NCBI RefSeq assembly: GCF_900129965.1
Contig: NZ_FQXM01000002.1
Location: 124,001 to 188,000 of the forward strand
Direction of reading: 5' to 3'
From: Clostridium grantii DSM 8605
GTDB lineage: Bacteria; Bacillota; Clostridia; Clostridiales; Clostridiaceae
DNA: 64,000 nt
In this document: one piece after another, positions 44,371 to 52,984 of the stretch
How the letters are laid out: the number at the start of each line of letters is the position of its first letter
How positions within the stretch are numbered: the stretch's first letter is position 1
Position numbers and translations under genes: made by a program
Notes under the pieces: generated by a model
The model's database searches: none
The model's input: the letters and a program-made list of their open reading frames with translations, nothing else
What the model was told of the DNA's origin: nothing

Positions 44371-45028
44371 AATGGATAGAATATCAAAAAATATAGCTAT
44401 TAGGTTAACAAATGAATTAAGTTTAACAGAAGAAAATAGAGATATTGTTGAATATGGGGCGTTTATATTGGTTCAAACAATATTCTCTGTAATTATTGTT
44501 GTATTGATTAGTATTCCTTTTAAGGTGACTCAGGAAGTTATAATTCTGACAATAACCACTAGTGTGTTGAGAAAATATTCAGGGGGTGTTCATGCTAGTT
44601 CTCCGGGTATATGTACTTTTATTGGAACTTTAATTTGCATGAGCCAGGCATTGGTAATCAAGTATTTTCTTATGCCACAAATAACTTTGCAATTTATAAT
44701 ATGTATATCAATAATAATATTTATATGGGCATATTATTTTATTTTTAAACTAGCACCAGTAGATAGCCAATCTAAACCAATAAAAAAAGTTGAGAAACGT
44801 AAAAGATTAAAGAAAATTTCTTTTAGTATATTAAATATATATTTATCTTTGACCATTTTAAGTTATTTAGGTTATTATTTTACTTTAAATAAAAATTTAT
44901 TAATATATTCGTGGTGTATTATATTAGGAGTACTATGGCAAGTGTTTACATTGACTAATCTTGGACACATTGCTGTAGGAAAAGTGGATAGGTTTTTTAG
45001 TTATTTGATAGCTTTAAAATATAAATAA
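44363..45028 (+). CDS. agrB: AgrB-type cyclic-peptide processing protease
   Basis: A 221-residue polytopic membrane protein. The segment RKYSGGVHASSPGICTF carries His77 and Cys84, the same numbers as the catalytic pair of Staphylococcus AgrB. About five more hydrophobic segments follow, and the Lys/Arg-rich loop KPIKKVEKRKRLKK is typical of the family. AgrB cuts the C-terminal tail of the AgrD precursor and forms the thiolactone ring. The agrD gene starts 19 bases after its stop. No agrC or agrA gene is in the window, so the receptor must be elsewhere or different. Confidence 0.94.
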   Translation: MIRMDRISKNIAIRLTNELSLTEENRDIVEYGAFILVQTIFSVIIVVLISIPFKVTQEVIILTITTSVLRKYSGGVHASSPGICTFIGTLICMSQALVIKYFLMPQITLQFIICISIIIFIWAYYFIFKLAPVDSQSKPIKKVEKRKRLKKISFSILNIYLSLTILSYLGYYFTLNKNLLIYSWCIILGVLWQVFTLTNLGHIAVGKVDRFFSYLIALKYK

Positions 45029-45047
45029 ATTAAGGGGGTAAACAATA

Positions 45048-45176
45048 ATGAAATTCAAAAAAGCATTACCTAAATTTTTAGCAACAGTTTTTACAATATT
45101 AGCGGTATCATCTGCTTCATCAGCGTGCTATTTCTTTACTTACCAACCTCAAGAACCAAAATCATTAAGAGACTAA
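45048..45176 (+). CDS. agrD: AgrD-type autoinducer peptide precursor
   Basis: A 42-residue precursor, ATG 45048 to TAA 45174-45176, behind the strong TAAGGGGGT ribosome-binding site. The N-terminal half is amphipathic and membrane-seeking (MKFKKALPKFLATVFTI). The middle SSACYFFTYQPQ contains the single Cys27, and the tail QEPKSLRD is the acidic, Pro-containing AgrB recognition region. By analogy with clostridial peptides whose ring is Cys plus four residues, I predict ring Cys27-Tyr-Phe-Phe-Thr31. Ring size and the N-terminal cut are inference. A terminator follows at 45178. Confidence 0.9.
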   Translation: MKFKKALPKFLATVFTILAVSSASSACYFFTYQPQEPKSLRD

Positions 45177-45177
45177 T

Positions 45178-45208
45178 AAAATAAGGACGGATTTCCGCCC
45201 TTATTTTA
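45178..45208 (+). terminator. Terminator of the agr operon
   Basis: AAATAAGG and CGG pair with CCG and CCTTATTT around ATTT, ending in a T-run immediately after agrD. Confidence 0.85.
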
Positions 45209-45237
45209 ATGACACTTACTTTCGGAAGAGGTTTTTT

Positions 45238-46926
45238 ATGAGAAATTTGAAGAATTCAAGAAATAACCAAGTGCAAGACATAATTTCAGTTGTTAAGATA
45301 ACATCATTATTATTTTCTATAATAGGATTTTTCACCTTTTTTTTCGAATCAAAATTATCAAATAAATATGCAATTACTACTTTGGCTTCATATTTAGTAA
45401 CTATAACTATGGGCTTATTAGCGGTAGCATACTTATTTTGGGTGTTTTCTACTTCTAATAAAATAGATGTTAGGTACGAGTATATACTCAAAATATTCGA
45501 TAGTAGTTTGTTTGTTATTTTTTTTATTGCAGTTATATGTGTAACAGGTTCATACCAAAGTAACTATAAATTTTTATTTTTATTTATTATAATAGCATCT
45601 ACAATTGAATATGGAATGAGACATGGCATGATAGTAGCAATAACAGCTTCGAGCATAATATTGGCTATGGATTTGATTTTAGTACCAACTATTACAATTA
45701 ATCAATATTTCCAAAATGATTTAGTTTTAGCAGGAGTATTTATTCTAACAGCTTGGCCACTAGGCTATTATGTTAAAATCGAAGGGGAACATATAAAAAG
45801 ACTAGAAGATTTAATTAATGAAGATGGACTAACCGGTGTTTATAATCATAGATATTTTTATGAGGCTATGAAAGAAAAGTTCGCTATTGCAGAGAAAGAA
45901 AATGAATATCTTGCAATGGTATTTATAGATTTAGATTATTTTAAACATTATAATGATCTTAATGGACATCAAAAGGGAGATTTAGTTCTCAAAACAGTAG
46001 GAGGTATTCTTAAAGAAAGCGTTGGAGAAAAAGATATTGTAGCTAGGTATGGTGGAGAAGAGTTTGCAATTCTATTACCTAATAATTCAGAAATACAGGC
46101 AACAGAAGTTGGTGAAAGAATAAGAAAAAGTATTGAAAAAACGTATTTTCATGGAGAAGAAAATCAGCCAAATGGTAAAGTAACAGTGTCCATAGGAATT
46201 TCTGTTTATCCAGATAAAGCAAAAAGTGATATTGATTTAATTAAGAGTGCAGACGATGCTCTTTATAGAGCTAAATTTTTTAATAAAAATAGAGTGGAGA
46301 TATATTCTTCAATTTTAGATGAATTAAAGAATGATATTGAAGAAGAACATATTGATTTAATAACCTCTATAAAAACTTTAATAAGTGTGATAAATGCAAA
46401 AGATAAATATACTTATGGACATGTGGAAAGAGTTGTTGCTTATAGCAGATTATTTGCAGAAGAATTATGTTTAAGTGAAGAGGATAAAAAAAATCTAGTT
46501 TATGGCGCTTATATGCATGATATTGGGAAAATAAATATTTCAAAAGAAATTTTAAATAAGAAAATGCCTTTAACAAAGGATGAATGGGAAATTTTAAAAC
46601 AGCATTCTGAAAATGGTATAGAAATAATTAAACCGGTAAATTCTTTGCAAGAAATTGCTCCTTTAATTCTTCATCATCATGAGAGATATGACGGTATGGG
46701 ATATCCAGATCAAATGAAAGGGGATAACATTCCATTCCTTGTAAGAGTGCTTACTATTGTAGATAGTTTTGATGCTATGACATCACACAGACCTTATAAC
46801 AAAAGAAAAACTTACGATGAAGCCATTGAAGAGTTGAAAAGATGTAGTGGAACTCAATTTGATCCCATAATGACTAAAAAATTTATTGAGACAATCAAAA
46901 AAAATATGCATGAATTTCAACATTAA
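45238..46926 (+). CDS. Membrane GGDEF/HD-GYP bifunctional c-di-GMP protein
   Basis: A 562-residue protein. Residues about 15-185 hold six membrane helices with no extracellular sensor domain. Residues about 190-355 are a GGDEF domain with an intact signature RYGGEEFAILL and metal-site FIDLDYFKH, so diguanylate cyclase activity is expected. Residues about 360-555 are an HD-GYP phosphodiesterase with MHDIGKINI and HHERYDGMGYP. It can therefore in principle make and break cyclic di-GMP. It stands alone after the agr genes, 30 bases past their terminator, behind GGAAGAGG. It is the only intact cyclic di-GMP enzyme in the window and might act on the GT2 locus. Confidence 0.94.
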   Translation: MRNLKNSRNNQVQDIISVVKITSLLFSIIGFFTFFFESKLSNKYAITTLASYLVTITMGLLAVAYLFWVFSTSNKIDVRYEYILKIFDSSLFVIFFIAVICVTGSYQSNYKFLFLFIIIASTIEYGMRHGMIVAITASSIILAMDLILVPTITINQYFQNDLVLAGVFILTAWPLGYYVKIEGEHIKRLEDLINEDGLTGVYNHRYFYEAMKEKFAIAEKENEYLAMVFIDLDYFKHYNDLNGHQKGDLVLKTVGGILKESVGEKDIVARYGGEEFAILLPNNSEIQATEVGERIRKSIEKTYFHGEENQPNGKVTVSIGISVYPDKAKSDIDLIKSADDALYRAKFFNKNRVEIYSSILDELKNDIEEEHIDLITSIKTLISVINAKDKYTYGHVERVVAYSRLFAEELCLSEEDKKNLVYGAYMHDIGKINISKEILNKKMPLTKDEWEILKQHSENGIEIIKPVNSLQEIAPLILHHHERYDGMGYPDQMKGDNIPFLVRVLTIVDSFDAMTSHRPYNKRKTYDEAIEELKRCSGTQFDPIMTKKFIETIKKNMHEFQH

Positions 46927-46965
46927 CATTAATAATTTTGAACAATAATTCTGAAAACTGGAAAA

Positions 46966-47017
46966 TATATTTCAATTAAAAACTTTTAACATAGCAAAAG
47001 TTTTTAATTGAAATATA
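46966..47017. terminator. Perfect 22-bp inverted repeat, probable terminator
   Basis: The 22-base arms 46966-46987 and 46996-47017 are exact reverse complements around the 8-base loop AACATAGC. The arms are A+T-rich and there is no clean T-run after the second. It sits 40 bases past the GGDEF/HD-GYP stop, so termination is likely, but the length is unusual. The rest of the 300-base gap holds the promoter and operators of the LacI-type gene. Confidence 0.6.
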
Positions 47018-47079
47018 CTATCTTCTTGTTAAACTATTAATTCAGAGGATTAGTAAATAATTAAATTTCCGAAATACTC

Positions 47080-47127
47080 TTGAATAAATTTTAGAAATGA
47101 TGTATAGTAAAAATGTAATCGCTAACA
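47080..47127 (+). promoter_or_regulatory. Promoter and start-site operator of the LacI-type gene
   Basis: TTGAAT (47080-47085), a 17-base spacer and TATAGT (47103-47108) form a promoter. TGTAATCGCTAACA at 47114-47127 is an imperfect dyad with the central CG usual for LacI-family operators and covers the transcription start, suggesting self-repression. Confidence 0.55.
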
Positions 47128-47191
47128 CATGCTTGTAATTTAGCTTAATCTTATGATATAATTTTCAGAGGTTATTTTTTTTATTTCTCAT

Positions 47192-47207
47192 GTGGAAGCG
47201 CTTACTG
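47192..47207. promoter_or_regulatory. Second LacI-type operator
   Basis: GTGGAAGCGCTTACTG contains the palindrome AAGCGCTT with a central CG. It resembles LacI-family (or catabolite-response) operators and lies in the regulator's leader, about 20 bases before the ATG. Confidence 0.5.
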
Positions 47208-47226
47208 ATTATTTAGGAGGACTGAT

Positions 47227-48258
47227 ATGACAATTACCATAAGTGACATTGCTAGAGTAGCTGGAGTTTCACAAGCAACAATATCTAGAGTTTTGAATGA
47301 TTCAGGATATGTTAAGACTGAAACAAAAGAGAAAGTTTTAAAGGTCATTAAAGAATTGAATTACACACCTAATGCTATTGCAAGAAGCTTGTCAAGGAAT
47401 AAAACAAATACTATTGGCGTAATAGTTCCAGACATAAATAATCCTTTTTTTGGGGAAGTTATAAAGGGAATTAGTGATGTGGTAGATGAGCATAATATGA
47501 ATATGATTCTTTTTGATACTGATGAAAAATTAAATAAAGAAATTAAAGCTTTGAAGTTACTAAAAGAGCAAAGAATTCAGGGACTTATTATTGTACCTAC
47601 TTCATCAGAAGATGAAATTAATAGTGAATATCTTCGTATAATTGAAAATTTAGGGACACCTATAGTTTTAGTTGATGGACATGTGAGCTATACCAATTTT
47701 GATGGAGTGTTTGTAGATAATATTAAAGGTGCTTTTGAAGGCACGGAAGCCTTTATTAAAGCAGGTCATAAAAAAATTGCTATAATAACTGGGAGAATGA
47801 ACTCTAAACCAGCACAGGATAGGTTAGCAGGGTATGAAAAAGCATTAAATATGTACGATTTACCGTTAAAAAGTAAATATATTTTTAATGGGGATTATTT
47901 AATGGAAAAAGCCTATGAAATAACGAAGGAAATACTATCAATGGATGACCCAGCTACAGCAATTTTTGTTTCAAGTAACATGATGACTTTAGGTTGTTTG
48001 AAAGCTATTTTTGAAGAAAAATTAAGTATTCCAGAGGATGTTGCCATAGTAGGATTTGATAGAGTAGATGTATTAAATACTTTAGGGCTGAATATTAGCT
48101 ATATCAATGGTCCTACAAGAGAAATGGGGAAAATAGGTATGGAAATGTTAATAGATGGATTAGAAAATAAAGAAAAAAAACATCTTAATAGAATAACGTT
48201 AATACCAGAATTGGTATTAAAAGGTTCGGAAAAATATGTAAAAAAGCAAAATAAATGA
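47227..48258 (+). CDS. LacI-family repressor of the deoxynucleoside operon
   Basis: A 343-residue LacI/GalR regulator. The N-terminal helix-turn-helix and hinge read ISDIARVAGVSQATISRVLN and LNYTPNAIARSLSRNKTNTI, followed by a periplasmic-binding-like effector domain (IGVIVPDINNPFF, GFDRVDVL). It stands directly before deoC on the same strand, and dyads that fit a LacI-family operator occur both before it and between it and deoC. It therefore probably represses itself and the nucleoside operon until a sugar or nucleoside effector binds; ribose-like or deoxyribose-derived effectors are likely. A role as a CcpA-type global regulator is less likely given the local context. Confidence 0.9.
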   Translation: MTITISDIARVAGVSQATISRVLNDSGYVKTETKEKVLKVIKELNYTPNAIARSLSRNKTNTIGVIVPDINNPFFGEVIKGISDVVDEHNMNMILFDTDEKLNKEIKALKLLKEQRIQGLIIVPTSSEDEINSEYLRIIENLGTPIVLVDGHVSYTNFDGVFVDNIKGAFEGTEAFIKAGHKKIAIITGRMNSKPAQDRLAGYEKALNMYDLPLKSKYIFNGDYLMEKAYEITKEILSMDDPATAIFVSSNMMTLGCLKAIFEEKLSIPEDVAIVGFDRVDVLNTLGLNISYINGPTREMGKIGMEMLIDGLENKEKKHLNRITLIPELVLKGSEKYVKKQNK

Positions 48259-48263
48259 TAAAT

Positions 48264-48301
48264 ATGGAAGCGATTCCATTATATAAAAAATATAATATAA
48301 T
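48264..48301 (+). promoter_or_regulatory. Operator and -10 region before deoC
   Basis: ATGGAAGCGATTCCAT (48264-48279) is a palindrome with 6-bp arms and a central CG-containing spacer. TATAAT occurs at 48291-48296 and again at 48296-48301. The operator covers the -35 position, so binding would block initiation. Confidence 0.65.
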
Positions 48302-48318
48302 TTAAGGGAGAGATTTTT

Positions 48319-48987
48319 ATGAATTTAGCAAAATTTATAGATCATACAATATTGAAACCAGCAGCTACTGAAGAAGAAGTTTTGAAAATTTGTGACGAAG
48401 CTAAGACTTTCGGATTTGCTTCAGTATGCGTAAATCCTTTTTATACTTCAATTGTAAGAGAAAGACTAAAGGATACCGATGTAAAAACATGTGTTGTTGT
48501 TGGGTTCCCACTTGGTGCAAATATAAAAGAAGTTAAGGCTTTTGAAACTGAAAAAGCTATTTTAGATGGAGCAGAAGAAATTGACATGGTTATAAATGTA
48601 GGGGCTTTGAAAGATAAAAAATATGATATTGTGAGAGAGGATATAAAAGCTGTTGTTGATGCTGCTAAAGGAAAGGCAATAGTAAAAGTAATTCTTGAAA
48701 CTTGTTTGTTAACAGATGAAGAGAAAGTAAAAGCAAGTGAAATAGCAAAAGAAGCTGGAGCAGATTTCGTAAAAACTTCTACTGGATTTTCAACAGGTGG
48801 AGCAACAGTGGAAGATATTAAATTAATGAGAGAAACTGTTGGAGTAAATATTGGAGTTAAAGCTTCAGGTGGAGTTAGAACTAGAGAAGATGCAGAGGCT
48901 GTAATTACTGCTGGTGCTAGTAGAATAGGGGCAAGTTCTTCAATTGCAATTGTAGAAGGTGGCGAAGACAATAATAAAGGTTATTAA
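48319..48987 (+). CDS. deoC: Deoxyribose-phosphate aldolase
   Basis: A 222-residue class I aldolase. [49 protein letters not shown], the Schiff-base Lys in [15 protein letters not shown] and [13 protein letters not shown] are all intact. It splits deoxyribose 5-phosphate into acetaldehyde and glyceraldehyde 3-phosphate, feeding deoxynucleosides into glycolysis. The ATG follows AAGGGAG. It is the first gene of an operon with pdp and a nucleoside ABC transporter. Confidence 0.97.
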   Translation: MNLAKFIDHTILKPAATEEEVLKICDEAKTFGFASVCVNPFYTSIVRERLKDTDVKTCVVVGFPLGANIKEVKAFETEKAILDGAEEIDMVINVGALKDKKYDIVREDIKAVVDAAKGKAIVKVILETCLLTDEEKVKASEIAKEAGADFVKTSTGFSTGGATVEDIKLMRETVGVNIGVKASGGVRTREDAEAVITAGASRIGASSSIAIVEGGEDNNKGY

Positions 48988-49018
48988 TTTCATTTATAAC
49001 TAAAAAGGGTGTGATTGT

Positions 49019-50344
49019 ATGAGAATGTACGATATAATTATGAAAAAGAGGAATGGAGAAGAATTATCTTCTGAAGAAATTAAATTTTTCATTTCAGGTT
49101 ACACAAAAGGTGAAATACCTGATTATCAAGTTTCAGCTTTTCTTATGGCTATATATTTTAGAAAAATGAATGAACGTGAAACAGCAGATTTAACTATGGC
49201 TATGGTTAATAGTGGTGAAATTGTAGATTTATCGGCTATTGAAGGAATAAAGGTTGATAAACACAGTACTGGTGGAGTTGGAGATACTACAACCCTAGTA
49301 CTTGGACCAATTGTTGCAGCTGCAGGAGTTCCTGTTGCAAAGATGTCTGGTAGAGGACTTGGACACACTGGGGGAACTATAGATAAACTGGAATCTTTTG
49401 ATGGTTTTTCTGTGGAAATGCCCATAGCTAAATTTATTGAGGATGTTAATAAATATAAGATTGCTATTGGTGGGCAAACAGCAAACTTGGCGCCAGCTGA
49501 TAAAAAATTATATTCGCTACGTGATGTTACTGCAACAGTAGATAATTTATCATTAATTGCAAGTAGTATAATGAGCAAAAAAATAGCTTCAGGTGCAGAT
49601 GCAATTGTTTTAGATGTTAAAACAGGTAGTGGTGCGTTTATGAAAGATGAAGACAGTTCATTTGAGTTAGCTAAAGCTATGGTTGATATAGGAACTCATG
49701 TAGGTAGAAATACAATTGCAGTTATAACTGAGATGGATCAGCCATTAGGGTTTGCAGTGGGAAATGCTTTAGAGGTTAAAGAAGCTATTGATACTTTGAA
49801 TGGCAAGGGTCCCGAAGATTTAACCGAATTATGTTTAACACTTGGAGCGCATATGCTTGTATTAGGTAATAAAGCTAAAAATGCAGAAGAAGCTAGAGAA
49901 ATATTAACTGAGATAATTAGTTCAGGAAAAGGTATAGAAAAATTGAAAGAGTTAGTAGAAGCACAAGGTGGAAACCCTGAGTTTGTAACTAATCCAGATT
50001 TAATGCCATTACCAGCTATTGTTGAAGAAGTTAAAATTTCAGAATCAGGATATGTAAAAGAAATAAAAGCAGATGACATTGGGAGAGCAGCTTTAGTGTT
50101 AGGAGCTGGTCGTGAAACTAAGGAAAGCCTTATTGATTTATCTGTAGGGATAGTTATTCACAAGAAAATTGGAGATTTTGTTTTAAAGGGAGAAGCTATT
50201 GCAACGATATATGCTAATGACAATTCAAAAAAAGTGGAAGCAGATAAAATGATTTTAGAGGCATATACAATAGTTAATGAAAAGGTTGAGAAAAATAAAT
50301 TAATAAAAGGAATAGTAACTTGCCAAGGCATAAAAAAAATATAA
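49019..50344 (+). CDS. pdp: Pyrimidine-nucleoside phosphorylase
   Basis: A 441-residue enzyme of the thymidine/pyrimidine phosphorylase family. It opens [17 protein letters not shown] and has [15 protein letters not shown] (phosphate and metal binding) and [17 protein letters not shown]. The C-terminal domain has the [11 protein letters not shown] and AIATIYAND features. It splits pyrimidine (deoxy)nucleosides into base and (deoxy)ribose 1-phosphate; a phosphopentomutase, needed to connect to deoC, is not in the window. The name pdp rather than deoA follows low-GC Gram-positive usage. The ATG follows AAAAAGGGTG. Confidence 0.95.
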   Translation: MRMYDIIMKKRNGEELSSEEIKFFISGYTKGEIPDYQVSAFLMAIYFRKMNERETADLTMAMVNSGEIVDLSAIEGIKVDKHSTGGVGDTTTLVLGPIVAAAGVPVAKMSGRGLGHTGGTIDKLESFDGFSVEMPIAKFIEDVNKYKIAIGGQTANLAPADKKLYSLRDVTATVDNLSLIASSIMSKKIASGADAIVLDVKTGSGAFMKDEDSSFELAKAMVDIGTHVGRNTIAVITEMDQPLGFAVGNALEVKEAIDTLNGKGPEDLTELCLTLGAHMLVLGNKAKNAEEAREILTEIISSGKGIEKLKELVEAQGGNPEFVTNPDLMPLPAIVEEVKISESGYVKEIKADDIGRAALVLGAGRETKESLIDLSVGIVIHKKIGDFVLKGEAIATIYANDNSKKVEADKMILEAYTIVNEKVEKNKLIKGIVTCQGIKKI

Positions 50345-50357
50345 AGGAGTTGAAAAA

Positions 50358-51872
50358 GTGGAAAAAGTAGTTGAAATGATAAATATCACCAAAATGTTTC
50401 CTGGAGTAATAGCAAATGCTGATGTTAATTTTGATTTAAGAAAAGGAGAAATCCATGTACTTCTTGGAGAAAATGGAGCAGGCAAAACTACATTAATGAA
50501 CGTATTATATGGTTTGTATCAAGCGGAAAAAGGGGATCTTATTGTAAAAGGTGAAAAAGTGAAATTTAAAGGACCTTCAGATGCTATAGCAGCTGGAATT
50601 GGTATGGTTCACCAACATTTTATGTTAGTACACAATTTCACTGTTGCAGAAAGTATTATTTTAGGAAGTGAGCCTAAAAAAGGACTTCAAATCAATATGA
50701 AAAAGGCTAAAGAAGATGTAGAAAACTTAGCTAAAAAATATGGTTTTAACATAAATCCTAATGATGTAATTGAAAATATTACTGTAGGACAACAACAAAA
50801 AGTAGAGATTTTAAAGGCGCTTTATAGAGGTGCAGATATACTTATACTTGACGAACCTACAGCAGTTTTAACGCCTCAAGAAATTGAAGAACTAGGTAAT
50901 ATTCTTCATAACTTAACTAAAGAAGGAAAATCCGTTATATTGATTACCCATAAGCTAAAAGAAGTTATGAGTATGAGTAATAGGGTTACCATAGTAAGAA
51001 GAGGAAGAGTAATAGATATTGTTGAGACTTCAAAAACTAATATAGATGAACTTGCAGAATTAATGGTAGGAAGAAAAGTAAATTTAAAGGTTGATAAAAA
51101 GGAAACAGAGATTGGTGATGTTATTTTAAAGATTGATGACTTGAAGGCTTTGGATGGAAGAGAATTACCTGTTTTGAATGGAGTAGAATTAGAATTACAT
51201 AAAGGTGAAATTCTTGGAATAGCCGGAGTAGATGGGAATGGACAATCGGAGCTTATTGAGGTTATAACTGGACTTAGAAAATCAAAAAGTGGAAAAGTTA
51301 TTTTTAAAGGAAAAGATATAACAGGGCTTACACCTAGACAAGTGTCTGCAGAAGGTATTGGTCATGTACCAGAAGATAGACACAAAAGAGGATTAGTACT
51401 TAAATATTCTTTAGCTGAAAATGCTGTTTTGGGAAATCATTTTAATAAACCATTTTCTAAAGGTATAGTTTTAGATTTCGTAAAAGTGAAAGAATATGCA
51501 AAAAAACTTATTAAGGAATTTGATGTTAGAACTCCAAATGAAAATGTTTATGCTGCATCATTGTCTGGGGGTAATCAACAGAAATTAGTAGTAGCTAGAG
51601 AAATTAGTAAAGATCCTGATATGATTATAGTAGCTCAGCCAACCAGAGGATTAGATGTAGGGGCTATTGAATATATTCATAGAAGGTTAGTGCAAGAAAG
51701 AGATAGTGGGAGAGCTGTTTTACTAGTATCCTTAGAGTTAGATGAAATTATTTCTTTATCTGATAGAATTGCGGTTATGTATGATGGTAAAATAGTGGGC
51801 ATTTTGAATAGTGAGGATGCTACTGAACAAAAATTAGGAATATTAATGGCTGGTGGAACTCTAGACAAATAG
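50358..51872 (+). CDS. Nucleoside ABC transporter, ATP-binding protein
   Basis: A 504-residue protein with two ABC domains in tandem, the layout of sugar and nucleoside importers (RbsA, YufO/NupO-like). The first has LGENGAGKTTLMNVLYG, ITVGQQQKVEILKAL and ILDEPTAVLTPQE. The second has GVDGNGQSELIEVITG as an altered Walker A, a clear ABC signature LSGGNQQKLVVARE and VAQPTRGLDVGA. The Lys of the second Walker A is missing (GNGQSE), as is usual for these proteins. The GTG start follows AAAGGAG. It energises the two permeases that follow. Confidence 0.93.
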   Translation: MEKVVEMINITKMFPGVIANADVNFDLRKGEIHVLLGENGAGKTTLMNVLYGLYQAEKGDLIVKGEKVKFKGPSDAIAAGIGMVHQHFMLVHNFTVAESIILGSEPKKGLQINMKKAKEDVENLAKKYGFNINPNDVIENITVGQQQKVEILKALYRGADILILDEPTAVLTPQEIEELGNILHNLTKEGKSVILITHKLKEVMSMSNRVTIVRRGRVIDIVETSKTNIDELAELMVGRKVNLKVDKKETEIGDVILKIDDLKALDGRELPVLNGVELELHKGEILGIAGVDGNGQSELIEVITGLRKSKSGKVIFKGKDITGLTPRQVSAEGIGHVPEDRHKRGLVLKYSLAENAVLGNHFNKPFSKGIVLDFVKVKEYAKKLIKEFDVRTPNENVYAASLSGGNQQKLVVAREISKDPDMIIVAQPTRGLDVGAIEYIHRRLVQERDSGRAVLLVSLELDEIISLSDRIAVMYDGKIVGILNSEDATEQKLGILMAGGTLDK

Positions 51873-51889
51873 AGGTTAGGAGGGTAATA

Positions 51890-52984
51890 ATGAGTGAAAA
51901 TAATAAGCAAAATAAAACAAGAGCTGTTATAACATCTCTTAAAAATGCTTTGTTAGTCCCGCTAATATCTATAGTATTAGCTATGATATTAGCAGTATTT
52001 ATTGTTATGGTAGTAAAGGGTGAGGGATTTCTAACATCGGCTGCAGAATTGTTTTCTGCAATTTGGAAGGGTAGTTTTGGTAGTAAAACAAAACTTTATA
52101 CCACTATAGTAAATGCCACACCACTTATATTTACAGGGCTTGCTAATGCGGTAGCATTTAAAACCGGATTATTTAATATTGGTGTTGAGGGTCAGTTTAT
52201 AATGGGTATATTATTTGCTGCAATGATAGGATTGATTCCTGGAATTACACCAATTGTTCACATTATACTTATACTATTATCAGGTATTATAATAGGTGGT
52301 TTATGGGCAGGAATACCGGGATTATTAAAAGCTAAAAGAGGTACAAATGAGGTTGTTAATACCATAATGATGAACTTTATAGCAGTTGCTATTTCAGATT
52401 ATTTTGTTTTGGGTCCTTTGAATAAGCCAGGGTCTGCTACAACAAATAAAATTCAAGAATCGGCTCAATTATGGAGATTCATGGGTGATAAATATAGAAT
52501 AAACATAAGTGTTTTCATTGCTATTATGTGTGCAATATTAGTTTATTTTTTCTTTTGGAAGACCGTTCAAGGTTATGAAATTAGAGCTGTGGGTTTAAGC
52601 CCTGATGCAGCAGAATATGGTGGAATAAATGTAAAAAGAAATATTGTATTGGCAATGGTTATATCAGGTATGTTGGCAGGATTAGGTGGGGCAACACACT
52701 TAGCAGGAGTTCAGCATCAAGGATATCAATTAGCTAGTTTCACCAATTATGGATTTAATGGGATAACTGTTGCGCTATTAGCTAAAAGTCATCCTATTGG
52801 GGTTATTTTTTCAGCTTTATTGTTAGGTGCTTTAAATAGTTCAGCATTAACATTACAAGTTGCAGATATTCCAAAAGAAATTGTTTCTTTGATTCAAGCA
52901 ATAATTATTATATTTGTTGCGGCTGACTATTTATTTAAATGGCTAAAACAAAAGAGAAAAAAGGGGGCTATGAAAAATGAGTAA
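51890..52984 (+). CDS. Nucleoside ABC transporter, permease 1
   Basis: A 364-residue membrane protein of the branched-chain/ribose-type permease family (YufP/NupP-like). Signature stretches are ATPLIFTGLANAVAFKTGLFNIGVEGQ and IRAVGLSPDAAEYGGINV, the loop that docks with the ATPase. About nine or ten hydrophobic segments. It pairs with permease 2, whose start overlaps its end by eight bases. Its substrate is most likely a nucleoside, given deoC and pdp. Confidence 0.92.
   Translation: MSENNKQNKTRAVITSLKNALLVPLISIVLAMILAVFIVMVVKGEGFLTSAAELFSAIWKGSFGSKTKLYTTIVNATPLIFTGLANAVAFKTGLFNIGVEGQFIMGILFAAMIGLIPGITPIVHIILILLSGIIIGGLWAGIPGLLKAKRGTNEVVNTIMMNFIAVAISDYFVLGPLNKPGSATTNKIQESAQLWRFMGDKYRINISVFIAIMCAILVYFFFWKTVQGYEIRAVGLSPDAAEYGGINVKRNIVLAMVISGMLAGLGGATHLAGVQHQGYQLASFTNYGFNGITVALLAKSHPIGVIFSALLLGALNSSALTLQVADIPKEIVSLIQAIIIIFVAADYLFKWLKQKRKKGAMKNE

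Noticed and set aside
48441..50079. Long minus-strand open frames over deoC, pdp and other genes
   Set aside because: They are antisense shadows of well-supported genes, with low-complexity Ser/Ile-rich products and no ribosome-binding sites.
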